Shown here piece by piece: positions 34,353-46,377 of a stretch of DNA of 64,000 bases. This DNA is from Gonocerus acuteangulatus (Eukaryota; Arthropoda; Insecta; Hemiptera; Coreidae), in assembly GCA_946811695.1 (NCBI GenBank), contig OX328125.1, positions 104,611,876 through 104,675,875 of the forward strand, written 5' to 3'. The notes under the pieces were generated by a model. It saw only the letters and a program-made list of their open reading frames with translations, made no database searches and was not told where the DNA came from. The position numbers were made by a program, and so were the translations under genes. Positions within the stretch are counted from its first letter, which is position 1; every line of letters begins with the position of its first letter.

Positions 34353-35089
34353 AAACTATAAAAATAAAAAGATGTCTTGTCTGAAATTAACCTTCTGTCT
34401 AAATGTAAATATATATTTGAACAATTTAATCTAAACCTTCAAATATTTACCTTCCACATCGTGATGTTTTAGACGTATTTTAGGGTTCATTTAAACATTT
34501 TTGTTCATTAAAACCAGTATTTACAATTTTTTATCATAATTCATTTGTGTATATTTACTGGATGTTACTTTAAGATGATGTATAATTAAAAAATAAAGTT
34601 GTTCCTCATCATCAGACAATAAATGGATAGCTATTTTATTAAAATTAGTGAAACGAAGAAACATAAAATGGATTAGTTATGTTACTTGCTAATGAATCGA
34701 TTGTAGAAACTGGGTTGAGGTTTAACAAAACTGATAATTAACACAATAAATCTGCAGTTGGCTTGAACTGAAAAATATGGTAAAAGTATGGATTTCAAAA
34801 AATATTATTTAAAACTACAAAAACATCCCTCCTTATTATTTTGCTTTATACCAACCTTAATATATATTTTAAAAGCATTAAATGCTAATAAACAATTCAA
34901 TCTTTAGTCTTCAATCATAATTATGGATACGTTGCAAAAATAATGTTTTGTAAAATGGAAAAATTCCTTTTATATCTGTCTGTCTTATATTTATCATACA
35001 TATCCAAATTTGAGAAGGGTGTACTAGTAGTATTATTTTCTTTACTTCATTTTGTTGATTTCTTTGAATCAATGTGGGTTAGAATCATG

Positions 35090-35340
35090 TTAGGATCTTA
35101 GAAGACAAAGGGTGAATATGAAAAATCAACTTTTCTTTAATTTTTTTCTTTGAGTCAGAAAGTTGTAGGTAAAACAACCTTGCTTCTCTGGTTCCCTTTT
35201 TACACTCGCAGTTTCAAGTTAGTGCACCATCATATATGTATGAAAAATTCAATGTTCTGATTTCAAGAGCGAACCCCAGGTCTAAAACTCCGCTCCCAGC
35301 ATTTTCTTACCCACCCATAAATCATTTCCTCATTATAAAG
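35090..35340 (-). mobile_element. TIR MITE, family 1, copy 3 (partial)
   Basis: Read on the minus strand it follows the other copies: ATGATTTATGGGTGGGTAAG, AAATGCTGGGAGCGGAG, GGGGTTCGCTCTTGAAATCA, ACCAGAGAAGCAAGGTTG, CTACAACTTTCTGACTCA, ending CTTCTAAGATCCTAAC. The distal third is missing. Confidence 0.65.
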
Positions 35341-36370
35341 TGTTAATTTCAGCCAGAAGTTTATGGCTAAAGGCTTGGAGGCCAGTCTGGTGATGCTGGA
35401 ACAATACATGGCACATTTAAATAGTTTCAACGTTGTTAACCTTATACTTTGTTTATTGTGTAAACAAAATATATTGGTTTGGTGATATTTTATGGGTATC
35501 TATCATGAAAGAATATAGTTTGCATCTTAATTTCAGGCTGGTCAAAAATAAGTGTTGTAATTAAAATTTGATTTATTAACTTATAATTATATAGTAATCC
35601 TAATTAATTTCATACATCACTGATCATTTGCTTTAATGAACAAATTTTTCAACAATGTTTTATAGCATTTTTTTTATTTGTATTTTTTTTCTGTAGAATT
35701 ACTTTCCATTAGAATATTTTGAACCATTTATAGTTATAACCTACATATACTTTATAAATAATGAAGTGCCATGTTTACTGTTGTTTTCTCGAGAACATAT
35801 ATAATACAATTTGGGCTAATAAGTGGATTCATGTTTCTTGTGAAATTTGTGAGATAGGTCTCAATAAATTTCAAGTGTTATGAAATAAATAAAATAAAAC
35901 CGCTATATCTTCTAAGTGTTTCAATATTGCCTTAGAAACAGTGTGTAGTCAATAAAATTCTAAATTAAACTTACCAAAATTTGGCCCCTTTTTTAACTTT
36001 TCATTTTATCCTATGATTATTGACAAATGTTTAAACTTGAACATATATCACCAATAAATACAATATGTACATGTAATTTCTTTAAATTGTGTAATAATCT
36101 ATTTTAGAAAGTTGTACAAAATGTAACGTGCATAATGTTTGTTGTTTAAATAAATACTTTTTTTTCCTTGACTATGCTATCAAACAACTTTCTTTTTACC
36201 TTGTTATTGGGAAAATTTATGTAACAACAACAGAAATATTTCATAACCTTGCTTTTGAAAAAAAATTGTATTGTGAAGTTTCACTTATTAGCCAGTAATA
36301 TGTACTTTACAGTTGTTTACAATTGTTTGAAGAAATAAAACTTTTTACAAAAATAAAAAAAAAAAAAAAA

Positions 36371-37044
36371 CGGTTTTATTCTTCAATAAACCTAATCTCA
36401 GTTGAAAATGCTTCAAGAGTCAAGGAGAGAAATGATCTTTTTTTTTAACTCTTTAGCTGTAGTTTACTGCTCAACAAGTCGAAAGCTTCTGATTACCCTC
36501 TGCAGACGGCTGTAGCATACTTTAGATAAATTGAAAGCTACGAAGCCGCTACTGTGGATGACTGGTTTATACTTACTTTTGGTTCTTTATCGTTTAACTG
36601 CTGTTGATTAAAAGACAAGTTGTCAATGCCTGTTGAGTTCCTACGGAAACTAACTGAACCCAAAGGACACATTTGATGGCAGTACAATATGGTTTTGTGG
36701 AACTCTGCATTCATAAAGTGCTTTTACAACCCTGCCTCAACCTGAATGTGTGATTTTATTCCATGTGCACACCCTTACTTTAGATATTTACACATATAGA
36801 AACAGTTGTATACCGAATAGTGCAATAAGGGAGGGAAAGTAGTAAGTATTTATTTTTTTATTTATTTATTTTTTTTTTTAAGAGATAAGGATTTATTATA
36901 TTAAAATAAAAAAGTAAATTCTGCGCCAGTGATGGTCCAAAAAAGTAAGTGTGCCAGTGATAGTCGAAAGCCTGTATTAAAAAATGAGAATTCAGCAATT
37001 GAGGCTTAACTCATCACGCAGGTTTTCAGCAAATTTGCCATATA
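36371..37044. other. intergenic stretch, nothing recognised
   Basis: Between the POPDC end and the LINE fragment. It holds a few T-rich runs (near 36860) and no open frame, RNA gene or clear repeat. Confidence 0.5.
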
Positions 37045-37765
37045 TTTCCCAAATGTCCATGGATCCATATTTATCCTGAGACAGCTCAACCTCTCCCGCC
37101 ATCTCCTGTAAATAAAGACCCGTCAACTTCTAGTAACCTCCCTCTTATTCCCCCAGTTCGCAAATGGTTGTTTGGTGTACGGTGGACTTTCTGGTGATCT
37201 CGTGGCAAAACGTAAACGCCACATGAACTGTTTCATTGGTTTTAGACTCGAGATCCCCAAAGACTCCCACATATCACATTTCTACCAGGAGCTAAATATG
37301 CTATTCCCTCTTTACTTCGACAGTACTTCCTCGGCTCAGTCCTTTACCAAGTAATTCAATCCCGAAGACCTTCTTATATTTTTCAACTCTTTAAATTTAA
37401 ATCCTCTGTTCACTCCCGTAACATCCGATCTCGTCCTTCCGATCTTTATATTCCTTCCCAACCAGGAAGGAATATAAAGATAGAGATGTAAACTGCATTA
37501 TTCAAAAAATCATTTGTCACCCGTGCCACCTCGCTATGGAATTTCTTACTTCTGTCTGTCCACCATTCTACCAACCTAGAAACCTTTAAATCCGACTCTT
37601 CCACCACTTTTTATCCCTTCAAGATTTACCCAATCCCTAATTTTTATACAAGCTGCATTATTTATAACTTTATATATTAAATTGTTCACTATTCTGTACA
37701 CTATTATTCGTATGGGCCATGTGTCCCGGAATAAGAATAAAAATTTCATTTCATTTCATAACAAG
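37045..37765 (+). pseudogene. LINE 3' end, Jockey/CR1-like C-terminus
   Basis: Across frames the plus strand gives RLRQYFLGSVLYQVIQSRRP with SYIFQLFKFKSS, then RNIRSRPSDLYIPSQPG, and after a frameshift KSFVTRATSLWNFLLLSVHH with TNLETFKSD. The order 'R.....L..L........R ... R....L..P ... F..R....WN.LP......F K' is the thumb/C-terminal region of Jockey/CR1-like LINE polyproteins. The tail has AATAAGAATAAAA and then TTTCA repeats (37741-37760), the 3' end. A local inverted duplication (CTTTATATTCCTTCC / GGAAGGAATATAAAG, 37445-37480) breaks the frame. It is a dead, 5'-truncated copy. Confidence 0.6.
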
Positions 37766-38915
37766 TATTGCCTGCTTAGCATTTTAAGGGGTAATAAGAA
37801 GAAGTTCATTTGTTTACTTTTCTTTGAACGAGTTAACCCATTTGAGACAGTGTTAGCATGCCCATGACCTGATAGCCACTTTTGTGACAATGCCATTTAT
37901 TCACTTCGGGACTAAAAGCCCCCGTTGTGACAGCTTTTTGCGATATCTAGCTATGTAAGCTGTAGTCCCTCTTGTATCAGCTCCTCTGCTACCGGTCCTT
38001 TTGCATAGTTCGGGTCCCTCTGAAGGGCCTTATTTGTGTTTTACCTGTTGATGTGTACATAGTGACCTTGTTCCGTAGATATTATATTGACACCAAGATA
38101 TTTAACTTGATATTATTTAAAAAAAAAAAAAATAATTTCAATAATTTAAAAAAAAAAAAAAAATACAAAATTTAAAATGTAAAAAAAAGTTTTTAAGCCT
38201 GCCATTGACTGCTCTGAAGACCAGAATGAGAAAATGGTAACGTACAACTTTTTTAAAGAAATAAATATCGAAAGTGTATTAGGAGAAATGAGAAGAGACA
38301 GGCGGAGAAGGCTCAGCTATTTTAATATCGTCCTGTGGAACCTGGAGTGTGAAACGGCTCCGCTCCACGGGCATCTAACTTCATGCGGGTTTCTGTCTCA
38401 TAAGTGTTAACTCAGGCGCTGGAAAGTTATGGATATTTAATATCATCCTGTCGCGTGTCAATCACTCTCTTCTAATTATCAACATTGATGATTTTCAATA
38501 TAATTTCTAATATAAATTTGGTCATTAAGCTGTTAATCAAATAGGTACTAGACTTCATAACACCACATGAGAAATTAAATCATTTATTGGTGCCAAGGTT
38601 TCAGATAAATGGTATAGCATTATCTTTAGCTGAAGCCAGAACATGCTATAGCATTGTTTTAAAGCTTTATTTATTACATCAAAGGGTAACACCATGAGTG
38701 ACTTGATTTTCCTGAAGGTAACAATTTCAACATTTACTCACATGCCATCTTGTGAGTAAATGTTGATATCTTGTGAGTAAATGACACCATTGTCATTTCA
38801 AGAGTTCATTTCTCATTTGAGTAAACTTTTATTGAAAAATCTTGGAATTTCAAAGGAATATAATAAGAAAATTGCTACAAAATTTCATTATTTAAAAAAA
38901 AATGTTCAACAGAAG
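37766..38915. other. intergenic stretch, nothing recognised
   Basis: It contains short A runs at 38119-38131 and 38149-38162 and a small duplication of TCTTGTGAGTAAATG (38750-38780). No coding or RNA feature was recognised between the convergent genes. Confidence 0.5.
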
Positions 38916-38921
38916 TTTATT
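38916..38921 (-). terminator. polyadenylation signal of cuticle gene
   Basis: AATAAA on the minus strand, 72 nt after the stop codon of the cuticular protein gene, inside a sequence TTTCAATAAACTTCTG. The distance suits a short 3' UTR. Confidence 0.7.
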
Positions 38922-38992
38922 GAAATATTCACAAAATTACAGTATAACAAAGAAATCATCGTAAAAACAATGCAATGAAGAGAATGAAGATT

Positions 38993-39229
38993 CTACCAAG
39001 CTGGGTATGGGGCTGGGAGTCCGGTGCTGCAGTATGGGTAGTTGGGGCATCCTGCGGGATTGACATTAGCTGGGAATCCTGGAGCTGTGTATGGCACGGG
39101 GGAATGGAGAGCTACCAATGCATTGTCGCAGTACGGATAGTTAGGGCAGAGTGCTGGGTTCACACCAGGGGGGAATTCCCTCACAGCGGCGGTGCTGAAG
39201 GCCAAGGTGGCGAAGAGGATAGCAAGGAT
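38993..39229 (-). CDS. CPCFC: CPCFC gene, exon 2 (main coding exon)
   Basis: 237 nt, 78 codons plus stop TAG. The acceptor TTTCTTCTCATTCCAG lies just before ATC. A methionine inside the signal peptide is not present: the internal ATG at 39205 on this strand (MAFSTAA in a shifted reading of the start) lies within what is Leu-Ala in frame with the splice; the continuous frame is ILAILFATLAFSTAAVREF. The segment is markedly richer in G+C than its surroundings, as expected for a real coding exon here. Confidence 0.85.
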   Translation of the reverse strand: MLAILFATLAFSTAAVREFPPGVNPALCPNYPYCDNALVALHSPVPYTAPGFPANVNPAGCPNYPYCSTGLPAPYPAW

Positions 39230-40182
39230 CTGGAATGAGAAGAAATCATTTAGTTAAGAAACAAGCTTAAAACAACAAAATATTATTATATCTTGTAGTA
39301 GTACGTAATATTTGTTTTGGAATGGTTGAGTGCTAAGGAGTAAGCACTCTTTGCCTAAGGTAGTTATGATTTCAACTAGGGGTGGTGGCTTTCCTTTTGA
39401 AAAAAAAAAACATGAAAAGGCATTGGACATATCCTGGCTAGATAAGGGTGTTATAGATAATAGGTAGCTATAGATAATTCGTCCAAAAACATCTGTGTTA
39501 TGCATAAGTGGACATTAAAATTTAAATAAATAAATAATTTTTGTTTGTCAATTTGGAATTAGTGATGTGTATTTTATAAGAAATCAATTATTTAACTTTT
39601 TCCTCCTTTCTCGCAGGGCTTTATAGTAATGACATGAATTTTAGATGCCAACCAGAAATGTTGACATTTATTGACTTCAAGATTACAATCAGTGTTCAAA
39701 TTTTATAAACATATATGTGTTCGTCAATTCATATTCTTGTGCACAAAATACTCCTTAGGTTGGTATGGCGCATCAATGAATAAAGACAAAATATGGCTAA
39801 ATTTAATAATAATAGTGGTACATAATATTTAATAGCATGAATAACAAGTCACAAGGGCATTGTGAGCAATGAAATGTCAGTGAAATTGCCAAGAGGGGAT
39901 CACAGAAAATATTTTTAGAGCCCTGAGCTCTTTTAAGAAATATGAAAATGCTTTGGAAAGAACTCCTCAAGAGCGAAAAGAGATTACCAAACAGTGAAAT
40001 GTCAGGCCCAATATGAGGAATATGTTTATTTTGAATAAAAATCCGCAAGTTTTTGGATGCCTTTATTCGAATTTCAACAACTTTTTTTTTTTCAACGTAT
40101 TTGGGGTTTAAACGCCAATATTTCTCATTTTTAGTTCCTGATTATCATCTAGATCCTGAAAGTATTCATTTACCATTCATGG

Positions 40183-40224
<42 letters not shown>

Positions 40225-40708
40225 TATATACATACAGTAGACTCTCCCTTATCTGGCATTCTCTTATCCGTCGCTCTCTCCAATCTTGTGGACTCCGAGA
40301 GGAATGTGTTCCTAGAAAACCTTCTCTTCCTAGCACTCCAAACATTTAATGAAATACCACAAAACTTTTGTGGTATTTCATTAAATGAAAGCCAAAGAAG
40401 GCGTATATGTTTCATTTTAGGGGTAGGCACTTGTGTTTCTACTAAGACACCTGCGTCTGGAAGGCCTGATCTACACCAGCAAGGATTTACATATCTTGAG
40501 TTTATTTTATAATTCGGTGCCAAATTTTAATTAAATATGCTAATAAATGAATAAATATATTAAAAATGGTATATATTATTATTTCCTCAAATAATAAGTT
40601 TTTTCAAAAACATAAGTGACAGTTTCTAACTGAATTCTCTAATCCGGCGTTTTCTCTAATCCGACTGTACCCCGGTCCCGACAACGCCGGGTAGAGTCTA
40701 CTGTATAC

Positions 40709-40768
<60 letters not shown>

Positions 40769-43519
40769 AAAAAAAAAAAAAAAAAAGATTTATTTTCAAT
40801 TTAGAATAATTTTTAGATAAAAATTTTAAAATAATTTTTCAAGAGAATTTTTTAAAAAAATTCTAGCCTATAGAAATTCAAAGAAAATTTTTAAATAACT
40901 ATTTGAAAACAATTTTATAGATAGAATTCTGATTTAAATGTTAAAAAATAATTGTTTGCAAAATTGTGATAACACTTTCGGTCCCTGATTTTTTCGAAAT
41001 ATTTTCAAGGGTGACAATTGAAATGGAAATGGTTACAATTGAAAAAAAAGGTGACAATTGAGTTGTAGAGCATTACATTTGTTTCGGAAAGGGTTCCAAC
41101 GCATTTGGAAATGGTTACATTTGAATTGGAAAGGGTTGCTGATGACTTGGAAAGGGTGGCATTTGATTTGTAAAAGGTTGACAGTTGACTTGGAAAAGGT
41201 TCAAATAGACTTGGAAATGCTATATATACCTTCAACCTCAATCGGTTTGTTAACTGGAGCTAGGATCGGTATCTCCTGACCAGCAAAGGAGTGCCGGTAG
41301 TATGCGCACTAGGCAATCCCGCATTACTAACCGGCTGTGCGGGTCCCAGAAGGCCATAGCCCTCAAGTACCAATCAATTCATCCCTTTTGTCTTGCCGCT
41401 TAAGGCAAGTAATTAACCGACGAAGTATGAGGAATAATTAGAAAATAAAAGCAATTCCTCATTGAGGGGGTCTTCCAATCAGGAATAAATGGCTAATTAT
41501 AAAAGGAAGCAGCCGACACTCGAGACAATCAGCTGATTATGGCGGGAGATCTCAAGGTGAAATATTAATAGACCGACTTATAAACGTAGAACGACTCTAT
41601 TTATTGCATTCTCATGATAATCATTCGTGCGGATAAAACTTATAAATTTATCTAATGCAAATAGCTTCATTACTAATCAGTATATCACTAACAGTATAAC
41701 TATATATTATACATTTTATGTCTTTAGTTATTTGAAAACTATCTCTAAATACTATTAAAAAAGAATTTTCAATAAATTATACAATTATCATATGGATCAA
41801 GTCAGATATAAACTACTGTCTTGGCTTATAACCAAAGCGGATTATTCTAAGACATGAAATATTCATAACAGGGTAATAATTGACATTTAAAAAAAAGTGG
41901 AGTACTTATTCCCATCAAGTTGGAACTTTGGCGCACATGACACACAACTAATGATTTTATTTATTAGATTTTTATATAATTTCATAAATTAGAGAAAACC
42001 TCAAGATTTAACAAGGGAGTAATTAATTTATATATTTAATACTAGCTGTGCTAGCGACCTCGTCCTTGTGGTCAGTGAACCGATTTAGTTTATTTTTACA
42101 ACATATTTTTCTATTGATATGTCCACAACGGATTCCTAGTTTCGTTGCAATGCAACAATTATTGCGGCCGGTATGGGTTAATAACTAATTTGGGTCCTGA
42201 GTAACCCCCCCTCCAGATGAACCAACTTTGCTGGTTAACACACTCGTTCAATCATTTGCTAGGGGTATACTATATACCAAGTTTCGCGACGATAAAACAG
42301 AAAACTCAGGTGTGTAGCTCATGAATCGTTCGACGTCATTCTTTACAATTAACTTTTTTATTTATGAACCGATTGACATAAAACATACACTAAATTTTAA
42401 GTGAAGATTACCACAATATATCAGTGAAAACCGCAATTAAATCGGATAAGCCGTTTCTGAGATAAGATTTTCTCATCTCAGGGCTCGCTGAGAAAATTCC
42501 TGGCTGCACCCTGGACGTCAGCGCTAATTGCCATGATTTGTCGATGCGCCGTAAAAAAATTTAAAAAAATAAAAAATAGAGCGCACAGACAAACAGACAA
42601 CGTGGCCAATTAAATAATGTGAATGTAATAAAGAGTATATATATATTATACAGCATACACTGATATGTAACAGCATAACTGCCCATTTATACTTAATATT
42701 AATACTAACGAATATTTTTAATTCGGTTGGAGAAATCGTGCTTTTTAATATAGACTCTTTGTTTTGGCTAAAGATTGTTACAACTGAAATTGTAACATTA
42801 AGATAAAATATCAATTTTTTCCTTCTATATCCCGAGCCTGAACCTTCAGGCTTTCGAGAAGGATTACGTCAAAAAAATAGTTATGAAATTAATAATAACA
42901 GAAATGGAACTTTTGGAAAGTGGACTGAAATATAAAACCGAAAAAAACAATAAAAAATAACCAATAGCCGGATATTACAATTTCATAAAACTGCAATTAA
43001 GCATTAAAACTTAAAGTTTGGATTTTACTTTATTGAAAAAAATTAAAATATGGCGAGCCTGGAATCCTCTATGCTATTATGAAAGGAATACTACAGTGGT
43101 TAGGGCACATGGTAATAAGATTCTAAAGAGAGACAGAAATGGATATGACAATATGTCGCACGGGCGCGGTGCGCTGTCTGGAGGAGGACAGTCCTATAAT
43201 ATTGTATTGTATTTTAGGGCACGAGGAGAGAATGTAACGCTGTTGGTTACCTAAATTGATGCTATATGGTGGACCTGGGTGCAAAAGAAAGAGAGGCAGA
43301 CCACGACAGAGGTGGCTTGATGACCTGGAGGAGGATGCTAGGGATCCGAAATTGGAAGAACCTAGCAGCAAACCGCGTGGAATGGAGCAGGATGGTGGCA
43401 CAGGCCCAGCTCCTACAAGGAAAATCCACTGTAGCGGTGGTCAACATTTAGTGAATGCAAGTGACTGTCGTGTAGTCAGATTATTTAGTTTTTGATTTGG
43501 TGAACTTATTATTTAGTGG

Positions 43520-43585
<66 letters not shown>

Positions 43586-43821
43586 TCCCTTAAATTCGTT
43601 TGGTTATTTTTTTTTCTTCTTACAAGGAATAAGAAGTAGACCGTTTAGTCGTATTGCATATTTATTTATATTGAATACATAGCTCGCAAAAGTAGCGATT
43701 CGCTCTTTTTCAAATGTTGGCGGTACAAACCACTGACAAACCAATTATAATAATAAAAAAGTTACAGAAATCATAAATATTTTAGATATTGAAAATTATT
43801 TAAAAAATGGGGAGTAGGTAA

Positions 43822-43890
<69 letters not shown>

Positions 43891-44431
43891 TTGTATATGA
43901 ATAATGTTTTTTATGATTGTGCTCCTTGTAATGACAAAATTATTTGTTCTTCTTATTATTAATTGGTAGCAAGAAGGCCTGATATCGTCTTGAGTGTTAA
44001 GGTATTAACGGTCGTTGCTTAGGGATCGATTTCCAATGTGTATAGCGACTTAATATTTGAAAAAGAAAAAAACATTGCCAATATCTTGACTGGTAAAGGG
44101 TGGTAATATATAGATAATATATATCAAAAATCGTTGGTACTAATGAAGGGCCATTGAAATAAAATATTTTTACGTATAGAAAGAAAAGTGTACATCTTTA
44201 TGTTATATCATTTTACTTTTTTGTGCATTATGTTATATTTTATGATGGACTTTTTTTTTTTTTAAAAAAAACATCTAATTTAATACAGTAAGTACTATAA
44301 AGTTGGACAGTCGTTATGGCTTTAGAAACGTTTAAAATTTAATTTTTATGCTTATAGAAATTTTATTTAATTTATTATATGTTATATTTTTATGAATTGT
44401 GTGCTATTAATGTACTGACCTGCTTGAACAT
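38993..44431 (-). CDS. CPCFC: CPCFC-family cuticular protein (two coding exons)
   Basis: This secreted structural protein of the arthropod exoskeleton has 82 residues. Exon 1 (44431-44420) codes MFKQ and ends CAG|GTCAGT; exon 2 (39229-38993) starts after TCTCATTCCAG and codes ILAILFATLAFSTAAVREFP onward, ending TAG. Joined in phase 0, they give a textbook signal peptide, MFKQILAILFATLAFSTAA, cleaved before VREF. The mature part has two repeats NPALCPNYPYC and NPAGCPNYPYC, the C-x5-C motif that defines the CPCFC family, with P/A/V-rich linkers and a C-terminal PAPYPAW. Insect members have two or three such repeats. CPCFC proteins are found in hard cuticle; they lack a chitin-binding Rebers-Riddiford motif. 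A single 5.2-kb intron after a four-codon exon is typical of cuticle genes. It is convergent with POPDC. Exon 2 is firm; exon 1 is inferred from signals, phase and promoter. Confidence 0.85.
40184..40230. repeat. (TA)n tract
   Basis: About 20 TA units with one A interruption, immediately left of the pogo-like MITE, whose insertion may have split one TA array (the other part is 40704-40763). Confidence 0.9.
40235..40703. mobile_element. pogo/mariner-like MITE inserted in a TA array
   Basis: The left end TA|CAGTAGACTCTCCCTTATCT and right end GCCGGGTAGAGTCTACTG|TA form an inverted repeat, with subterminal TCTTATCCGTC / TCTAATCCGAC words. CAGTAGACTCTCCCTTATC-type ends and the TA duplication are those of pogo/Tigger-related elements. 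The centre holds a perfect palindrome (40344-40386: AATGAAATACCACAAAA and its complement). No transposase is present. Confidence 0.8.
40704..40763. repeat. (TA)n tract
   Basis: About 27 TA units following TATACGTA, right of the pogo-like MITE, then an A run at 40770-40786. Confidence 0.95.
41010..41222. repeat. degenerate 21-22-bp tandem repeat
   Basis: Units are variants of GACTTGGAAAGGGTTNNATTT, about nine copies, much diverged. Because the unit is about 21 bp, both strands give seven-residue repeats in some frames (minus: KSNATLS, KSSATLS, NSNVTIS). I take these as a by-product, not as a gene. Confidence 0.75.
42043..42660 (-). mobile_element. CAGCTAGT-type element, reversed
   Basis: Its minus-strand 3' end is GCTAGCACAGCTAGT (plus strand ACTAGCTGTGCTAGC at 42043). 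On the minus strand the 5' part has GTCTGTTTGTCTGTGCG (42580-42600). In between are repeated phrases about accepting 'CTAAATCGGTTCA' and 'TTTCGTTGCAATG', shared with 55945-56560. The element is interrupted by a SINE fragment at 42467-42553. Confidence 0.5.
42467..42553 (+). mobile_element. SINE family S2, 3' part only
   Basis: TTTCTCATCTCAGGGCTCGC, TGAGAAAATTCCTGGCTGCA, CCCTGGACGTCAGCGCTAAT and GATTTGTCGATGCGCCGT match the body of the SINE at 46378-46554 almost word for word, followed by an A-rich tail. The tRNA-like head is missing. Confidence 0.8.
43040..43451 (+). pseudogene. LINE reverse transcriptase C-terminal relic
   Basis: Forward frames give QWLGHMVIRF-like sequence near 43095, then GPGCKRKRGRPRQRWLDDLE (43270-43330), and after a one-base shift GIRNWKNLAANRVEWSRMVA with QAQLLQG. 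'WLGH ... KR.RGRP..RWLD..E.D....GI..W...A..R..W...V..A' is the usual end of many arthropod LINE polyproteins. Roughly 130 bp between the two blocks are disrupted. It is dead and 5'-truncated, located in the cuticle-gene intron on the opposite strand. Confidence 0.75.
43520..43583. repeat. (TA)n microsatellite
   Basis: About 32 TA units, 70 bp after the LINE relic. Confidence 0.95.
43823..43887. repeat. (TA)n microsatellite
   Basis: About 32 TA units in the cuticle-gene intron. No flanking element was recognised. Confidence 0.95.
44420..44431 (-). CDS. CPCFC: CPCFC gene, exon 1 coding part (4 codons)
   Basis: ATG TTC AAG CAG followed by GTCAGTAC, phase 0. It matches the phase and sense of the exon 2 start (ILAILF), completing a signal peptide. 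A 5' UTR of about 47 nt lies between the ATG and the predicted start site near 44478. The alternative, that another short exon is used, cannot be excluded without transcripts. Confidence 0.7.
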
Positions 44432-44469
44432 GTTGTTTTACTGGAGGTAGGTCTATAGCTGAGACTATC

Positions 44470-44510
44470 ACCTGATCTGCTGAAGACCTGTGAATTCTGC
44501 CTATATATAC
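44470..44510 (-). promoter_or_regulatory. TATA-box core promoter of the CPCFC gene
   Basis: On the minus strand GTATATATAG occupies 44510-44501. About 31 nt downstream is CAGCAG (A at 44478), a plausible initiator; TCAG-like words also occur at 44483 and 44475. TATA-driven transcription with a short first exon is common for arthropod cuticle genes. Confidence 0.6.
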
Positions 44511-44793
44511 TGGCTCACATGGAGGGCGTGGTCCCCCTTCCTATCTTCTCGCTCGTCCTTGGCTCTTCCCGGGTAGTCGGGATCAAATTTGATTCTAATT
44601 TATTTATATATGTACTGTATAAATTAATGTTTATAAATGAAGTCCTATTTTTTAATAGTGAAACAGTAATATAGTAATTGGTAACAAAAAAGAATTTTTC
44701 AGGACAAAAGGGAATGTATGTAACCAATAATTATTTGTGCAGAAGTCAATATATCGGATAACTATTTTAATACCTCAATTCTTTAAACATTAA

Positions 44794-45396
<603 letters not shown>

Positions 45397-45400
45397 TAAA

Positions 45401-46363
45401 TCTAAATTCACATGAACGAACCTATATGAAATTTAAATAAAACTGATTAAGAAACTGGAGCCAACCCCTACAAGCAAGAGACTTGGTTATGTTCCTCCAT
45501 TATTTTATAATCTGAATACAATTATATATGTAATGAATAAATTAATGATCATAAATGAAGCCCTATTTTTTTAATAGTGCAACAGTAACAGGTAACTAAA
45601 CTGAATTTTTCATGACAAAAAGGAATGAATATTACCAATTGTTACGGGTGCAAGAGATTATTACGCCAGAAATAGATCTGTAAACCATTAGCTTTTTTAA
45701 ATTACCTACAGACAACGCAAAATTACAATCGAAGCCAAAATATCTCATCTCAAAATGATTTTACAGCAATTTGTCAACTTTTTATGTTTATATTTTTCTT
45801 TATAGGTTAGACCTTACTTTTTTTATTAATTTTTAGTGTGATTTCAACTATACCATTATTTTATTACTTATTATTTGGTACTTATTTCGTTATGTATATA
45901 TTTTTTAGGATAATACTAATAATTGTTAGTTATGAATTTAAGTTGGAATTATTTCCTTATTATTTTAATTTTTTTATTATTAATTTTCTTTGAGCAGATC
46001 ACCCTTGTTGCGGAGCTCTTGAAGCAAATAAAATAAAAATAAATATAATTAAATAATAATAATATTTTAATGAAAACTATCCATCATGCACTATCAGAAT
46101 ATCTAATTTTGGGATCCTAAAATCCTAAAACTTCTCGTGTCTGTTAATAAAAAAGTTGTTTTCGAATATTTACTTAACTCCAAATGCTACCGAAATTTGA
46201 ATATCTTCGTTTTGATGAATGTATAACGTCTGGAACAATGTACAGCTGAATCATTCGTTTCTTAATACCCAAACCGAAAATTAGTTAAGAAAAATAATTG
46301 TATCAATTTAGCTATCGTTACTAATTGTATCTCAAAGTCACGATGCGTTAAAATTTTAGGTTG
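45401..46363. other. intergenic stretch, nothing recognised
   Basis: AT-rich. A few words near 46130-46330 (CTTCTCGTGTCTGTTAATAA, CTCCAAATGCTACCGAAATT) are a faint, diverged Rep-A segment in plus orientation. There is no coding or RNA gene. Confidence 0.5.
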
Positions 46364-46377
46364 ATCATCGGATCCAG

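Larger units (their letters stand above)
31858..36370 (+). other. probable long POPDC 3' UTR and downstream region
   Basis: After the stop codon there is AT-rich non-coding DNA. It contains a TTAA MITE (33334-34352) and a reversed family-1 MITE (35090-35340). A pair of AATAAA signals (36334-36339 and 36352-36357) followed by 16 A is the best candidate for the distal cleavage site, but nearer signals exist and the true end is not determined. No other exon was recognised at 31858-33333, 34353-35085 or 35341-36330. Confidence 0.45.
39230..44419 (-). other. CPCFC intron, 5.2 kb
   Basis: It contains a pogo-like MITE, three (TA)n arrays, a 21-bp degenerate tandem repeat, a reversed CAGCTAGT-type element with a SINE fragment, and a LINE C-terminal relic, each listed separately. 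At 39230-40180, 41223-42040 and 43890-44400 nothing was recognised. Confidence 0.65.

Noticed and set aside
39205..39205. Start of the cuticle protein at the internal ATG on the minus strand
   Set aside because: That start would remove the signal peptide. The frame continues upstream to a good acceptor and joins MFKQ in phase.
38975..39238. Plus-strand frame of 87 codons (Trp/Gly/Glu-rich)
   Set aside because: It is the shadow of the minus-strand CPCFC exon, which has a signal peptide, C-x5-C repeats and a splice acceptor.
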